Assembly (NCBI GenBank): GCA_017464285.1
Contig: JAFUDT010000003.1
Coordinates: 1 to 64,000, forward strand
DNA: 64,000 nt
Direction: 5' to 3'
Origin: Bacteroidales bacterium
Lineage (GTDB): Bacteria; Bacteroidota; Bacteroidia; Bacteroidales; UBA1402
A program made the position numbers and the translations under genes. Every line of letters begins with the position of its first letter. Position 1 is the first letter of the stretch. Positions 36,719 through 46,054 of the stretch are shown piece after piece. Under the pieces are notes generated by a model, which worked only from the letters and a program-made list of their open reading frames with translations, was not told where the DNA came from and ran no database searches.

Positions 36719-37576
36719 ATGGATGATCCGATCACAATACTTTTGATTCTATGTGCCGTCGTTGTCTTGGCGTGGCTCGTCATCTACATTGTGCTGCCCA
36801 CCAGATACAATGTGTTCAGGAATAGGAGGGAGAGAAGAAAACCTGTTCCGGAATACACCAGCGAAACCTCCTACAACAGTGGTATAGACCCTGTCCTGTA
36901 TCAAGCACCGGCCCATTTCCTGCAACCCAAGCCCGGTATCTTCCTTGACAGCCGCATCGTTGGCAGTGTGAAGACTGATGAGCGGGAGGTGAAAGATCCC
37001 AAAGTCCGCGTCATAGGATACAGGGAGGAAACGACGGTCCATCGGCGTCCCCTGGCAGGGGCAGCCATGACACTGCTAGGCGGCATGGTGGGCGGCCGCA
37101 AGGGAGCGATGCTCGGCGCTTTTGCCGGCGGTCCGCGGGTAGAAACCAATCAGGTGCCTGTTTATGAGCCTATTGAACACTCATTTTTCAGAATCTGTGT
37201 TTACGATTGGCAGGGTCGGCCGGTGGTGGACTACTCACCCTACATGAAACACGAATACGACTCTCTGGTGGAGTTTTATCAACGTATTATCAAGGATAAC
37301 GAAACTATGGAACAGAAATTTTGCCAAAGCTGCGGTATGCCGCTGAGCAGTGAAGTTGTGGGCACCAACGCCGACGGAAGCCCGAGCGAGGACTATTGCA
37401 AGTATTGCTATGTCGATGGCCATTTCCTGCAAGACTGCACGATGGACGAGATGATTGAGCATTGTGTCCAGTTTGTCGACGAGGTGAACAAGCATATGCC
37501 TGAGCCTCTCACCAAGTTGAAATACAAGCAGATGATGCAAAGCTATTTCCCGATGCTCAAACGCTGGAGGAAATAG
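36719..37576 (+). CDS. Membrane protein fused to a putative zinc ribbon domain
   Basis: A 285-aa protein with an N-terminal membrane helix (residues 5-27), a region of unknown type, a glycine-zipper-like hydrophobic patch (about 112-140), and a C-terminal domain of 85-90 residues starting MEQKFCQSCGMPL. The last part has a CQSC and a CKYC pair that should bind zinc, followed by a helical tail, like stand-alone zinc ribbon proteins (PF12674) that normally begin at that methionine. The methionine lies in frame at 37306, so the gene may be a fusion of two former genes. The start is ATG 36719; a longer form would cover the terminator. Function unknown. Confidence 0.65.
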   Translation: MDDPITILLILCAVVVLAWLVIYIVLPTRYNVFRNRRERRKPVPEYTSETSYNSGIDPVLYQAPAHFLQPKPGIFLDSRIVGSVKTDEREVKDPKVRVIGYREETTVHRRPLAGAAMTLLGGMVGGRKGAMLGAFAGGPRVETNQVPVYEPIEHSFFRICVYDWQGRPVVDYSPYMKHEYDSLVEFYQRIIKDNETMEQKFCQSCGMPLSSEVVGTNADGSPSEDYCKYCYVDGHFLQDCTMDEMIEHCVQFVDEVNKHMPEPLTKLKYKQMMQSYFPMLKRWRK

Positions 37577-37777
37577 CTCGTGGCAGCAGGCTAAGGCCCT
37601 TGGGAAAGGGGCGAGAGTGGTGTGTATGCAGGAATCGGTAAATTTTTATTAACAGATTCTTTGGGTGTGCAATTCTTGTTAATAATAAGTGCTCCTTCAA
37701 GTTGTAATTATCTTGTGTTACGAGCTGCAAAGATACTAATAATCCGTCTATTTTACATAAATACTGCGTCGGTCTGC
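37577..37777. other. AT-rich intergenic region with a minus-strand -7 box
   Basis: This 201-bp stretch between two convergent genes has no credible coding sequence. On the minus strand TATCTTTG (37735-37728) could start a short transcript running left towards a weak hairpin (about 37596-37613). It may hold a small RNA or be the remnant of one; no known family was recognised. Confidence 0.3.
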
Positions 37778-38839
37778 TCATTTCCCCTCCCTGAGGGCCT
37801 GGGCGGTGCGGAAGATGGTATCGACCTTGTCGTCGGTCACGTTGGCATCCATGTTGATGCAGCACAGGCCGGTCAATTCGAGCGGGCCGCTGTCGCCCAC
37901 CAGCCGGCGGATGTGGCCTTCGAGCTCGTCGCACGTCATGCGGTTGATGCTCACCGGATCGAGACGAACGTTGAGCAGGGTGTTGGGCAGAGCCTGACGC
38001 AAAATCTTCATGTCGCCGCCCCAGCCGGCATCGAGGAAGGCCAGATGGGGGACCATGGCCATCTTTTCGGCCATGCGGTGCGGATCGGGACCGCAGTAGT
38101 GGATGCCGTAGGGCTGGTATTTCTTGCTCCACTCGATGTCGTAGGGCAGCAGAAACTCCTCATACTGCTCCTCAGAAATCATGGTGTGCGAACATTCGGA
38201 CTGCAGATAGACCGAACCCTTCATGTTGATGACATTGCGGTTGACCGAGATGGAGGTGGTTCCCGTGAGCGAGAAGATGTAGCAGAAGAAACGCTCGATA
38301 ACGGCAGCGATCTTGTCGAAATAGGCCTTCACCTGGTCGGGCTCGAGCATCATATCCAGCAAAATGTTTTCGCCCTTGAGGTCCATGGCCAGGTTTAGTA
38401 TGCCGCTCCAGTTGATATCGCCCGTCACATAGCCGTAGGTCTGCTTAAGCTCTGCAACAAGCTTTTCCAGCCGTTTGAAGGCCGGGCCCCGGAAGGCACC
38501 CTCGACATCCACCTCGAAATCTTCCCGGTGGGCGCAGATCACCTGGGGGGCTGCATCGTCGCTGTAGCGGATCTCGCAGCCGAGCATTTCGGAGAGCAGG
38601 TAGCCGGCGGCATTGTGGACGGCACCGATCTGGGGCAGCATCCTGCCCTTGTCGGCGCCCAGGCCCCAGCGGCCGAAGCGGTCGTAGAGTTCGCGCTCCA
38701 TGCGCTCTTCGCACTCGACTCTTTTCTTAGGATTATAGAAGAAATCCTCGTCGAAGGTGATGCCGCAGTGCTTGTTCCACCACGAGGGATGGAACACTAT
38801 TTCAACGGGAAGGACTTGGTTCTTGATCAGATCGTTCAT
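37778..38839 (-). CDS. Uroporphyrinogen decarboxylase-family protein, methyltransferase-like
   Basis: A 353-aa protein of the UROD/MtaA TIM-barrel superfamily. It has H-x-C in YGIHYCG (about residue 248) and a later cysteine in LTGLCCINMD (about residue 325), the H-x-C-x(n)-C zinc pattern of corrinoid- or methionine-synthase-type methyltransferases, which true uroporphyrinogen decarboxylases lack. It therefore probably moves a methyl group and does not act in haem synthesis. It is the last gene of the glycan/PTS operon, 24 bp after the GH2 gene, which suggests a link with methylated sugars or plant-derived methyl groups; this is inference. No corrinoid protein is encoded nearby. Confidence 0.65.
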   Translation of the reverse strand: MNDLIKNQVLPVEIVFHPSWWNKHCGITFDEDFFYNPKKRVECEERMERELYDRFGRWGLGADKGRMLPQIGAVHNAAGYLLSEMLGCEIRYSDDAAPQVICAHREDFEVDVEGAFRGPAFKRLEKLVAELKQTYGYVTGDINWSGILNLAMDLKGENILLDMMLEPDQVKAYFDKIAAVIERFFCYIFSLTGTTSISVNRNVINMKGSVYLQSECSHTMISEEQYEEFLLPYDIEWSKKYQPYGIHYCGPDPHRMAEKMAMVPHLAFLDAGWGGDMKILRQALPNTLLNVRLDPVSINRMTCDELEGHIRRLVGDSGPLELTGLCCINMDANVTDDKVDTIFRTAQALREGK

Positions 38840-38863
38840 AGTGGTATGTTTTTTTGTCGATGA

Positions 38864-41788
38864 TTATTCCAAACTGATCATCAGCCGGCCCTTTTGCGGG
38901 CCATGAAGCTGACGTATCTGACCGGATGGACCGGTCATGTCGGGGGCATGCCCCTTGTTGCCGACAGCCGGGATGATGTCCAGCACGGCCAGGCCGGTGG
39001 GGGGCAGGGTGTAGATGAGGCCGTCGCGTCCGTCGCACGGCGTGTAGAGACCGAGATAGCTGCCATGGCGGCCGTTGTGCCAGACAAAACGCCCTTCGGC
39101 GGTATGGAAATCGGCCCATTGCCAGTGGCCATAGTAGCCTTTGAACTCGGGATAGTCGAAACTCTCACCGGGCACGGGGTCGTTCCAGACCTTGGCCCAG
39201 ACATCGAGGCGCGGGCCGTGGAGCCGGTTCTGCCAGACCCGGTAGGGACCTTCGGCCAGCATGCGTAGACTCTGCATCTGCCCTTCGGGATAGTCGAAGC
39301 AAATGCCGCAGAGCTCGGTGGGTTCCTCCCAGAGGTATTCGTAGTCGAGCTGGATTTCGCCCAGGCGGTTGATGTGCCATTGCATGGAGCGGAGCGGACC
39401 CTCGTAGGCGGCCTTGATGAGCAGCATGCCTTCATCGTCCTCCCAGGTGAAGGATTTGAGTTGCGAGTCGGGAGCTATGTTCTCGAAGGTGCGTTCCTTG
39501 GGCCGGTCCTGCATCCAGTTAGGGTTGCCCCGTTTTTCGGGCGTGGTGCGCTTGGCAGCAACCAGGCGAGGGCCGTTGCCAAGGGATATTCTGCCCAGAC
39601 GAAGCAGGCGGCCGGTGCGCAAGTCGAACAGCAGGTCGCTGGCGGGGTCATCCTCCTTCCAGCAGACATGTAGCGTCTGACCATCCACGCGGCAGGCCGG
39701 CGCGGCGGCCGATGGATCGGTAGGCTCGGTGATGAGCGGTTCGGGCACTTTCCAATAGTAACTCCAGGTGAAGAGACTGTCGCCACGGGGATCGAAGGCC
39801 GTCAGGTAGAGCGCGTCTGCCTGCTGCCAGAGCGGAGGCAGGTCCAGGCTTAGCTCACCGCTCTGGCGGGGCGGTATGTCAAGGCCGGCAACCTGGCCGC
39901 CGCCAAAGTGGCGATGGCCGCTCTTGTCGTCCCTGGGCAGCCGGAACTTGACCAGTTCCCAGTCGAAACGGCATTCCTTGAGATTGATGAAATCGTAGCG
40001 GTTTTCTATCAGAAAACGCCCGTTGAACACTGCCAGGTCAGCGATGAAGATGTTCTGGTCGGCCTGCAGGGCCAGTGCCTCGTCACCGGGTGCCGGGGCT
40101 CCGGCGGGCTGGACATGGACAGGGCACCAGATCTGGCGAATGGCGTCGTAACTGCCTTCCTTCTCGTGATGGGGACCGACTATGCCGTCGGGGGCATAGT
40201 TGCCCACACAGTCGATGCGGCCGCCTTCATCGGTGCGCAACACGCCTTCATCGGCCAACGACCACAAAAAGCCGCCGCCGGCACGCTCATGGCGCCGGAT
40301 CTGTTCCCAGTAGTCCCACAGGGCTGCCCCGTGACCGCCGTCGTAGAGCCCGTGCAAAAACTCGGTGGGCATATAGATACCAGGACGTGTCAGCGCCATT
40401 TTCATGCGGTCGTAGAGAGGATAGTGCTGGGTCTCGAAACCGTTGCGGTTGGACCAGGGATAGAGCACCGGACGCTGCTGGAGGTCGGCCTGTTTGAACA
40501 CCGGTTCCAGCTCATAGTTGAAGCCGCCCTCGTTGCCGTTGGACCACCATACGACCGAAGGATGGTTTTGGTCGCGGACCACCATGGCCTCGACCAGGGG
40601 CGTGCCTGCCGCCGTGCTGTAGTGGCCGTGCCAGCCGCCCAGCTCGTCCATGACGTAGAGACCCAGGCTGTCGCAGGCATCCAGGAAGTCCGGATCGGGC
40701 GGGTAGTGCGACAAGCGTACGGCATTCATGTTCATCTGTCGCATCAGCCGCACATCGTCCAAGTTGTCCTGACGACTCAGGGCCCGGCCGGTCTCGGGCC
40801 GGAAGCTGTGGCGGTTGGCGCCTTTGACCAGCACCTTGCTGCCGTTGATGTAGAGGCCGTCCTCTTCGCGCACCTCGATGGTGCGGAAGCCGATGCGCTG
40901 CGTCGTGGCATGCAGCAGCTGCCGGCCGTGATAGAGTTCCAGGCAGAGACGGTAGAGCGCAGGTGTCTCGGCCGTCCAGGGCCGGATATGGCTGAATCGG
41001 GTTTCAATCAGGGACTGGCCGGCATTGACCGTGACACTGACCGGGCGGCCGATGCGGCGGCCGTCCATGTCGCTGAGGCGGGCCACCAGGCGATAGCCTT
41101 CGTCAGAGGTGCCGACTGTCTGGATGCAGGCTTTGAGACGGCCGTCCATCTGGGCATCGACAGCCACCTGGCCGATATGCTGCTGAGGCCGGGCTGTCAG
41201 GAAAACGGGGCGGAAGATGCCGCCGAAATTCCAGAAATCAGCCCTGCGTTCGGCTGCATTGACACTGGGGTCGGCCGATTCCTTGCTTACCAGGACTTCA
41301 AGCTCGTTGTCCTGCCCGTCGTAGCGTAGCAGCCGGCTCACATCGGCCGAGAATCGGTAGAAGGCTCCCTGGTGCAGGCCGACGGCCGTCTGTCCGTTGA
41401 GCTTGACCGAGCAGTCGGTCATCACTCCCTCGAAGACCAGGTCGATGACACGGTCTTTCCAGGCATCAGGTACACGGAAACGGGTACGGTAGAGTCCCGT
41501 TTCGTCAGCGGGAGCCGGCGCATCCTGGCCGCGTAGCAACACGCCGTACTGGTAGGTGCCATAGCCTTGCAGCTCCCAACAGGAGGGCACGTCGATGTGC
41601 CCCCATTGGCCGGCCTGCTGACCGCCGCTGCACAGGAAGTCCCATTGGACCGCTGTGGCGGCATCCCGTCCCGACAGATACTGGATCTCGGTCCGGGTGT
41701 CGGGAGCCACTCCTTGCCGGCAGGCCGTAAAGGCTCCGCCGGCAAGCAGCAGCAAAGCGAGAATCAGTCCCCTTTGTTTCATCAGCAC
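38864..41788 (-). CDS. Glycoside hydrolase family 2 lipoprotein
   Basis: A 974-aa protein with a signal peptide and lipobox FTAC near residue 22, so exported and lipidated. The layout is that of GH2: N-terminal sugar-binding beta-sandwich (WGHIDVPSCWELQGYGTYQYG-type region), Ig-like domain, TIM barrel, then a long C-terminal beta-sandwich part. The barrel shows the acid/base glutamate in WSNGNEGG (about residue 418) and a likely nucleophile glutamate in PTEFLHG (about 475). GH2 includes beta-galactosidases, beta-glucuronidases, beta-mannosidases and enzymes for pectin side chains; I cannot choose among them. It lies 13 bp after the 908-aa lipoprotein gene. Confidence 0.85.
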   Translation of the reverse strand: MLMKQRGLILALLLLAGGAFTACRQGVAPDTRTEIQYLSGRDAATAVQWDFLCSGGQQAGQWGHIDVPSCWELQGYGTYQYGVLLRGQDAPAPADETGLYRTRFRVPDAWKDRVIDLVFEGVMTDCSVKLNGQTAVGLHQGAFYRFSADVSRLLRYDGQDNELEVLVSKESADPSVNAAERRADFWNFGGIFRPVFLTARPQQHIGQVAVDAQMDGRLKACIQTVGTSDEGYRLVARLSDMDGRRIGRPVSVTVNAGQSLIETRFSHIRPWTAETPALYRLCLELYHGRQLLHATTQRIGFRTIEVREEDGLYINGSKVLVKGANRHSFRPETGRALSRQDNLDDVRLMRQMNMNAVRLSHYPPDPDFLDACDSLGLYVMDELGGWHGHYSTAAGTPLVEAMVVRDQNHPSVVWWSNGNEGGFNYELEPVFKQADLQQRPVLYPWSNRNGFETQHYPLYDRMKMALTRPGIYMPTEFLHGLYDGGHGAALWDYWEQIRRHERAGGGFLWSLADEGVLRTDEGGRIDCVGNYAPDGIVGPHHEKEGSYDAIRQIWCPVHVQPAGAPAPGDEALALQADQNIFIADLAVFNGRFLIENRYDFINLKECRFDWELVKFRLPRDDKSGHRHFGGGQVAGLDIPPRQSGELSLDLPPLWQQADALYLTAFDPRGDSLFTWSYYWKVPEPLITEPTDPSAAAPACRVDGQTLHVCWKEDDPASDLLFDLRTGRLLRLGRISLGNGPRLVAAKRTTPEKRGNPNWMQDRPKERTFENIAPDSQLKSFTWEDDEGMLLIKAAYEGPLRSMQWHINRLGEIQLDYEYLWEEPTELCGICFDYPEGQMQSLRMLAEGPYRVWQNRLHGPRLDVWAKVWNDPVPGESFDYPEFKGYYGHWQWADFHTAEGRFVWHNGRHGSYLGLYTPCDGRDGLIYTLPPTGLAVLDIIPAVGNKGHAPDMTGPSGQIRQLHGPQKGRLMISLE

Positions 41789-41801
41789 AATTGTTTATCG
41801 A

Positions 41802-44528
41802 TTAATAGAACAGCCAGTCAATGGAAGAAGATTCCTTCAGGCCGGCATCGCGGGTCTTGAAGTCGTTCACTTGCCTGGAGAAGCCAAGTATCAGACACAT
41901 GCCGCGCCCCAAGGTAATATTGTGCTGTCCTGGATCAAACTGGTAGCTGTGGACATTGACTGCCGGCATGCGGGCAATTTCCAGTGCATTGGCAATCTTG
42001 ATGTCTGCCTGCCCGTAGTCGTTGGCCGTGGCATCGGTTTCCAGACGCGGGGCCTGCATATAGCGGCTGCTCGGGCTGATGGACCGATAGTAGCCGACCC
42101 ACAGGGTGACGGGCTCCTGGCAGGAAAATTCAAGGGAGGTGACCCCGTCGCGCTGCTGCATGGTGTTCACGCGCAAAGCCTTCAGACCTTTCAGCTCCGG
42201 AGCGATCTGCAGGATGGTCTCAGGACGGTCGTAGAAGAGGGACGCCCCTTCGCTGAGCCCGACCCATTCCCCCTGGGGTGCCTGAATCTTGACATCGGCT
42301 GCCTGAAAAGGCGCGATGTCGGTCGAGGCAGACTCCTTATCCCGGAGTTTCTGTATATTGGCGGCGAAATTGGCCAATTCCTGTTCGAACTGCGGCAGCA
42401 GCTCCCACCATTCCTTGTTGCGTCCGTTGGCTCCGCTGGCCGGAATGCGGCGCTGGGAAGTCTGCATGCTGTTGGCGTAGAGATAACTGTCCTTGGTCAG
42501 CTCGACCAGCCGGCGGTAGGATGCCAGGCTTTTCTCCATCCAGGAATAGGCTATATCCAGGTCGGTCAGGTCGTTGCTGTATTTGTAGCGCAGCACCGAC
42601 ATGGCAGCTTCGAGCTTGTCGTCGAAACTGGTCGTGAAGGCTTCATAGCAGTGCATGTCGTTTTTCAGGCGGGCAAATTCATCGGCATTGCGACTGACGC
42701 TTCTGACCTTGTCGATGGCTTGTACGGCCAGCCGGGCATGCTGGCGGGTCTGGGCTATCAGGGCCGGCGGCAGGTCGGTGCCTTCATGAGGCTCGCCGTT
42801 CCATTCTCTTTCGGCCCAGACCTCGAGTTTCTCACCCAGCGGGCCGCAGGAATTGGCGAAATCCGGATAGACGGTCCAGCGGTTGGGATTGACCAGCTGG
42901 CTCATGAACATGCCCAACAGGAAACACTGGCGGTTGCCTTCGGTGATGCCGAACTTGCGCAGCAGTTTGGGCGAAATCTCGCCGGCCTGTTCGTAGGCTT
43001 CCAGGATGCGCGCGGCATCACTCTTGGAACAGCCGTAATAGTCGGCCAGGCGGTAGCGCCAGTAGTCGATTTCTTCCTGACGGTCGCGACCGGCTTTCCA
43101 GGCGTAGCGCCCCCAGGTGCCGTACCAGATCCAGTCGCGCTCCATCTCCTTGAGACGGGAGCCGTCGGAGAGTTTGTCGGCCGTGTAGGGCCAGTCCCAG
43201 TAGGAAGCCTGGGGATAGAGATGCAGTCCGTTGCCGCCGTGTATCTCGTGCATAGCTTTGACGCTCTTCTGTACAAAATCGGGCGAACCGTAGCGGAAGG
43301 GCTCCAGATTGGCCAGAATGTGTACGTTCTCGATGTGGACGGATCCCAGCGCGCTGAGTGAGCGGTGAGTCTCGGTCCAGGGGCCTCTGGGCTCGTAGGT
43401 GCAGAGCGACTCGCCGTTGTACTTGTTCATGGTGTAGAGATTCTTGTAGATGGGCAGGGCAGCGTCCATCACCATCTTGCAGTTGGTGTCGTGGGCACGC
43501 AGTACGATAGGAGGCTCCTGTTCGATCCCCAGGGCTTTGAGTCCGTCCTGCACTCCGGGAATGATGGTCTTGGTAAACCAGTTCACATCGTCGTCCCAGG
43601 TGTTCATGGCCTCACCCAGGCAGACCAGCAGGCCAACGTTGGGATATTTTTCGATGAAGGCGGCCACCGATTTGCGGGTATAGTCCGACAGCAGGGGCGT
43701 AATCTCCACATTGCGGTTCTGGGTGGGAATGCCGTGGTGTTCGGCAAAGGGTTTGGACACGATGATGTTGTAGAACATCTGGATGACCCAGATACCGCGT
43801 TTGTTGGCCTCGGTGGTAAGAAAACTGAATATTTCCTCGTTCTTCTGGAAGTCTTCCTCGCTCACTTCCAGGGCATAGGGGTAGTCGGGCAACTTGACCA
43901 GAGAGGCAAAGGGATGCCCGTTCCACAGATAGAGCGAGTTCATGCGGTTTTCGACCAGCATGTCGAGATATTCAATCCACAGTTCTTTGTCGTAGAACCA
44001 TGGGAAGAGTTCTTCGGTGTAGGGGTATTCATAGACCCTGCGGCCGGGCAGCCAGTAGGTCTTCTGCACGCCGATGCAAGTGCCGCGCAGCACCATTTCG
44101 GGCTGGTCGGAAAAGTCGATCCGGGCAGGCAGGCGCTTATCGCGGGCCAGCCGGTCGCAAAGTTCCATACAGCCGTACAGCGCGCCGCTGGCATCATAGC
44201 CGGCCACATAGAGTCGGTTGTCATGCCGGTACAGGCGAAAGGCTTCCTTGGCCTGGGGAATCTCCAGACCGGCCTCTTGCATGAGGGTGTCGTCGCCGGT
44301 GCCTATGACAATTTCCAGCACCTTGCCCTCCTGGGCCGGTGTCTCGGAACTGACGAGTGTATAACCACAGTCGTTCAGGGCCGCCGAGAGTTTTTCGGCA
44401 GCAAATTCAATACGGGGATTGTCCTGGTCCGCCAGGAGGATGGTCACCTGTTCTTGGTTGGCTGCAGTCCGGCAGGCGGACAGCAGGAGGGCGCAGGCAA
44501 GCCCGGTCAGTAATACTCTAAGTTTCAT
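41802..44528 (-). CDS. Large lipoprotein with GH67N/GH20b-like N-terminus, putative glycoside hydrolase
   Basis: A 908-aa protein with a signal peptide and lipobox LSAC (Cys19). Residues about 25-140 look like the zincin-like N-terminal domain shared by GH20, GH67 and GH84 (ILLADQDNPRIEFAAEKLSAAL, VIGTGDD, YDASGALYGCMELCDRL). A TIM-barrel-like middle follows with VLRGTCIGVQKTYW and NRMNSLYLWNGHPF, then a helical part and a C-terminal beta-sandwich. By analogy it may act on a uronic acid or hexosamine linkage, but no characterised family could be named. It is 6 bp after the PTS gene and 13 bp before the GH2 gene. Confidence 0.6.
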   Translation of the reverse strand: MKLRVLLTGLACALLLSACRTAANQEQVTILLADQDNPRIEFAAEKLSAALNDCGYTLVSSETPAQEGKVLEIVIGTGDDTLMQEAGLEIPQAKEAFRLYRHDNRLYVAGYDASGALYGCMELCDRLARDKRLPARIDFSDQPEMVLRGTCIGVQKTYWLPGRRVYEYPYTEELFPWFYDKELWIEYLDMLVENRMNSLYLWNGHPFASLVKLPDYPYALEVSEEDFQKNEEIFSFLTTEANKRGIWVIQMFYNIIVSKPFAEHHGIPTQNRNVEITPLLSDYTRKSVAAFIEKYPNVGLLVCLGEAMNTWDDDVNWFTKTIIPGVQDGLKALGIEQEPPIVLRAHDTNCKMVMDAALPIYKNLYTMNKYNGESLCTYEPRGPWTETHRSLSALGSVHIENVHILANLEPFRYGSPDFVQKSVKAMHEIHGGNGLHLYPQASYWDWPYTADKLSDGSRLKEMERDWIWYGTWGRYAWKAGRDRQEEIDYWRYRLADYYGCSKSDAARILEAYEQAGEISPKLLRKFGITEGNRQCFLLGMFMSQLVNPNRWTVYPDFANSCGPLGEKLEVWAEREWNGEPHEGTDLPPALIAQTRQHARLAVQAIDKVRSVSRNADEFARLKNDMHCYEAFTTSFDDKLEAAMSVLRYKYSNDLTDLDIAYSWMEKSLASYRRLVELTKDSYLYANSMQTSQRRIPASGANGRNKEWWELLPQFEQELANFAANIQKLRDKESASTDIAPFQAADVKIQAPQGEWVGLSEGASLFYDRPETILQIAPELKGLKALRVNTMQQRDGVTSLEFSCQEPVTLWVGYYRSISPSSRYMQAPRLETDATANDYGQADIKIANALEIARMPAVNVHSYQFDPGQHNITLGRGMCLILGFSRQVNDFKTRDAGLKESSSIDWLFY

Positions 44529-44534
44529 CGTGAT

Positions 44535-46019
44535 TTATTTTTCAGTGATTAATTCTCTCATTTCATCGGCCACAAACTGGACGCGTGTACCGATGACAAT
44601 TTGTATGCTTCCCTTGCCGGGACGGATCAGACCGCTCACGCCGCCGGCTTTGACAGCGGCGTCATCGACCAGGCTGTCATCGGCCAGCTCAATGCGCAGG
44701 CGGGAGATGCAATTGTCCAGCCGGCGGATGTTATCCTTGCCACCCAGAGCATCGACCAGGCGGCGTGCCAGTTCCCGCTGCGGCATGTCGGGAGGCGTCG
44801 CCGTTTCGGGCAAGGATCCCGGTCTGCGGAACAGATGACGCGCAGACGCGGACGTCCTATCCCCGGACCGGCCAGGTCCTTTCTCCCTGCCCGGAGTGGG
44901 CAGGTCAAACCAGACGATCATCAGGCGGAAGACCAGATAATAGACAGCTGCCACTACCAGTCCGATGAGGAGCAGCCAGTGCGGATTGAGTGCCATGGGC
45001 GCTTTCAGGCAGAGCAGATAGTCGACCAGCCCGGCACTGAAGTTGAATCCGGCCCGGACGGGCAGCAGTGCTGTCACATAGGCTGTCAGACCGCTGAGCA
45101 GGGCATGGGCCAGGTAAAGCCCCGGAGCCAGGAACATGAAAGAGAACTCCAGCGGTTCGGTCACTCCGGTCAGGAAACTGCTGAGAGCCGCGGCCAGCAG
45201 CAGTCCGCCGACGGTCTTGCGCCTTCCGGGGCGGGCCGTACGATACATGGCCAGCGCAGCGGCGGGAAGTCCGAACATCATGATGGGGAAGAAGCCCGTC
45301 ATGTACTGGCCGGTCTCTCCCAGTATGCCTTGCCCGCTCCAGAAACTGCCCAGATCGTTGATCCCGGCCACGTCAAACCAGAACACCTGATTCAGGGCAT
45401 GATGCAGCCCCAGGGGAATGAGCAGCCGGTTCAGGAAGACATAGATGCCGGCGCCGGCAGCCCCGAAGTGCATGATCCAGCTGCCGAAATCTATCAGTGC
45501 GTTGTACAGCCAGGGCCAGATGAAAAGCAGTGGCAGGCTGACCAGGCAGCTCAGGGCGGCAGCCATGATGGCCACCGAACGCTTGCCGCTGAAGAAAGCC
45601 AGTGCCTCGGGCAGGTGGGTGTCTTTGAACCGGTTGTACGACCAGGCACCGATCAGGCCGGCGATGATGGCCATGAATACATTCTCGGTTTTGGCAAAAG
45701 CCGGGTCGGCCTCTCTGCCGGTCAGCAGTGTGACGCTTTGCGTCGAGAGCAGGCTGGCAAGTACTATCCAGCTCACCAGGCCGGCCAGGGCCGAAACGCC
45801 GCCTCGGTCTTCGGACATGCCGACGGCTATTCCGACGGCAAACAGGATGGGAATGTTTTCTATGACGGCTCCTCCCGCCCTCTGCAGGAATGTGGCCGCC
45901 ACATTGACTCCCAGTGCCGACTCTATCCAGTAGCCGATGCCGATAAGAATGCCGGCCACGGGCAGACAAGCCACCGGCAGCATCAGCGATTTCCCCAGTC
46001 TCTGTAAATATATCATCAT
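44535..46019 (-). CDS. PTS sugar transporter, EIIC-EIIB (glucose/N-acetylglucosamine family)
   Basis: A 494-aa protein. Residues 1-365 are the EIIC membrane domain with about ten helices, MMFGLPAAALAMYRTA and the substrate-site motif TGVTEPLEF; these look closer to the GlcNAc (NagE) branch than to PtsG, from memory. A Gly/Arg/Ser-rich linker (about 370-415) joins it to an EIIB domain with the phospho-acceptor Cys437 in DNCISRLRIEL. It should bring in a sugar and phosphorylate it in the same step. It is the last PTS gene in the operon, 35 bp after HPr. Which sugar it carries cannot be read. Confidence 0.9.
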   Translation of the reverse strand: MMIYLQRLGKSLMLPVACLPVAGILIGIGYWIESALGVNVAATFLQRAGGAVIENIPILFAVGIAVGMSEDRGGVSALAGLVSWIVLASLLSTQSVTLLTGREADPAFAKTENVFMAIIAGLIGAWSYNRFKDTHLPEALAFFSGKRSVAIMAAALSCLVSLPLLFIWPWLYNALIDFGSWIMHFGAAGAGIYVFLNRLLIPLGLHHALNQVFWFDVAGINDLGSFWSGQGILGETGQYMTGFFPIMMFGLPAAALAMYRTARPGRRKTVGGLLLAAALSSFLTGVTEPLEFSFMFLAPGLYLAHALLSGLTAYVTALLPVRAGFNFSAGLVDYLLCLKAPMALNPHWLLLIGLVVAAVYYLVFRLMIVWFDLPTPGREKGPGRSGDRTSASARHLFRRPGSLPETATPPDMPQRELARRLVDALGGKDNIRRLDNCISRLRIELADDSLVDDAAVKAGGVSGLIRPGKGSIQIVIGTRVQFVADEMRELITEK

Positions 46020-46054
46020 CTTCTCAGTCTCTCAATGGAAAAACGGCTGTCTCT

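Noticed and set aside
44601-46007. A 468-aa plus-strand frame opposite the PTS EIIC-EIIB gene
   Set aside because: It mirrors the PTS gene almost end to end and is Gln/Gly/Arg-rich without motifs; the PTS gene shows all active-site residues.
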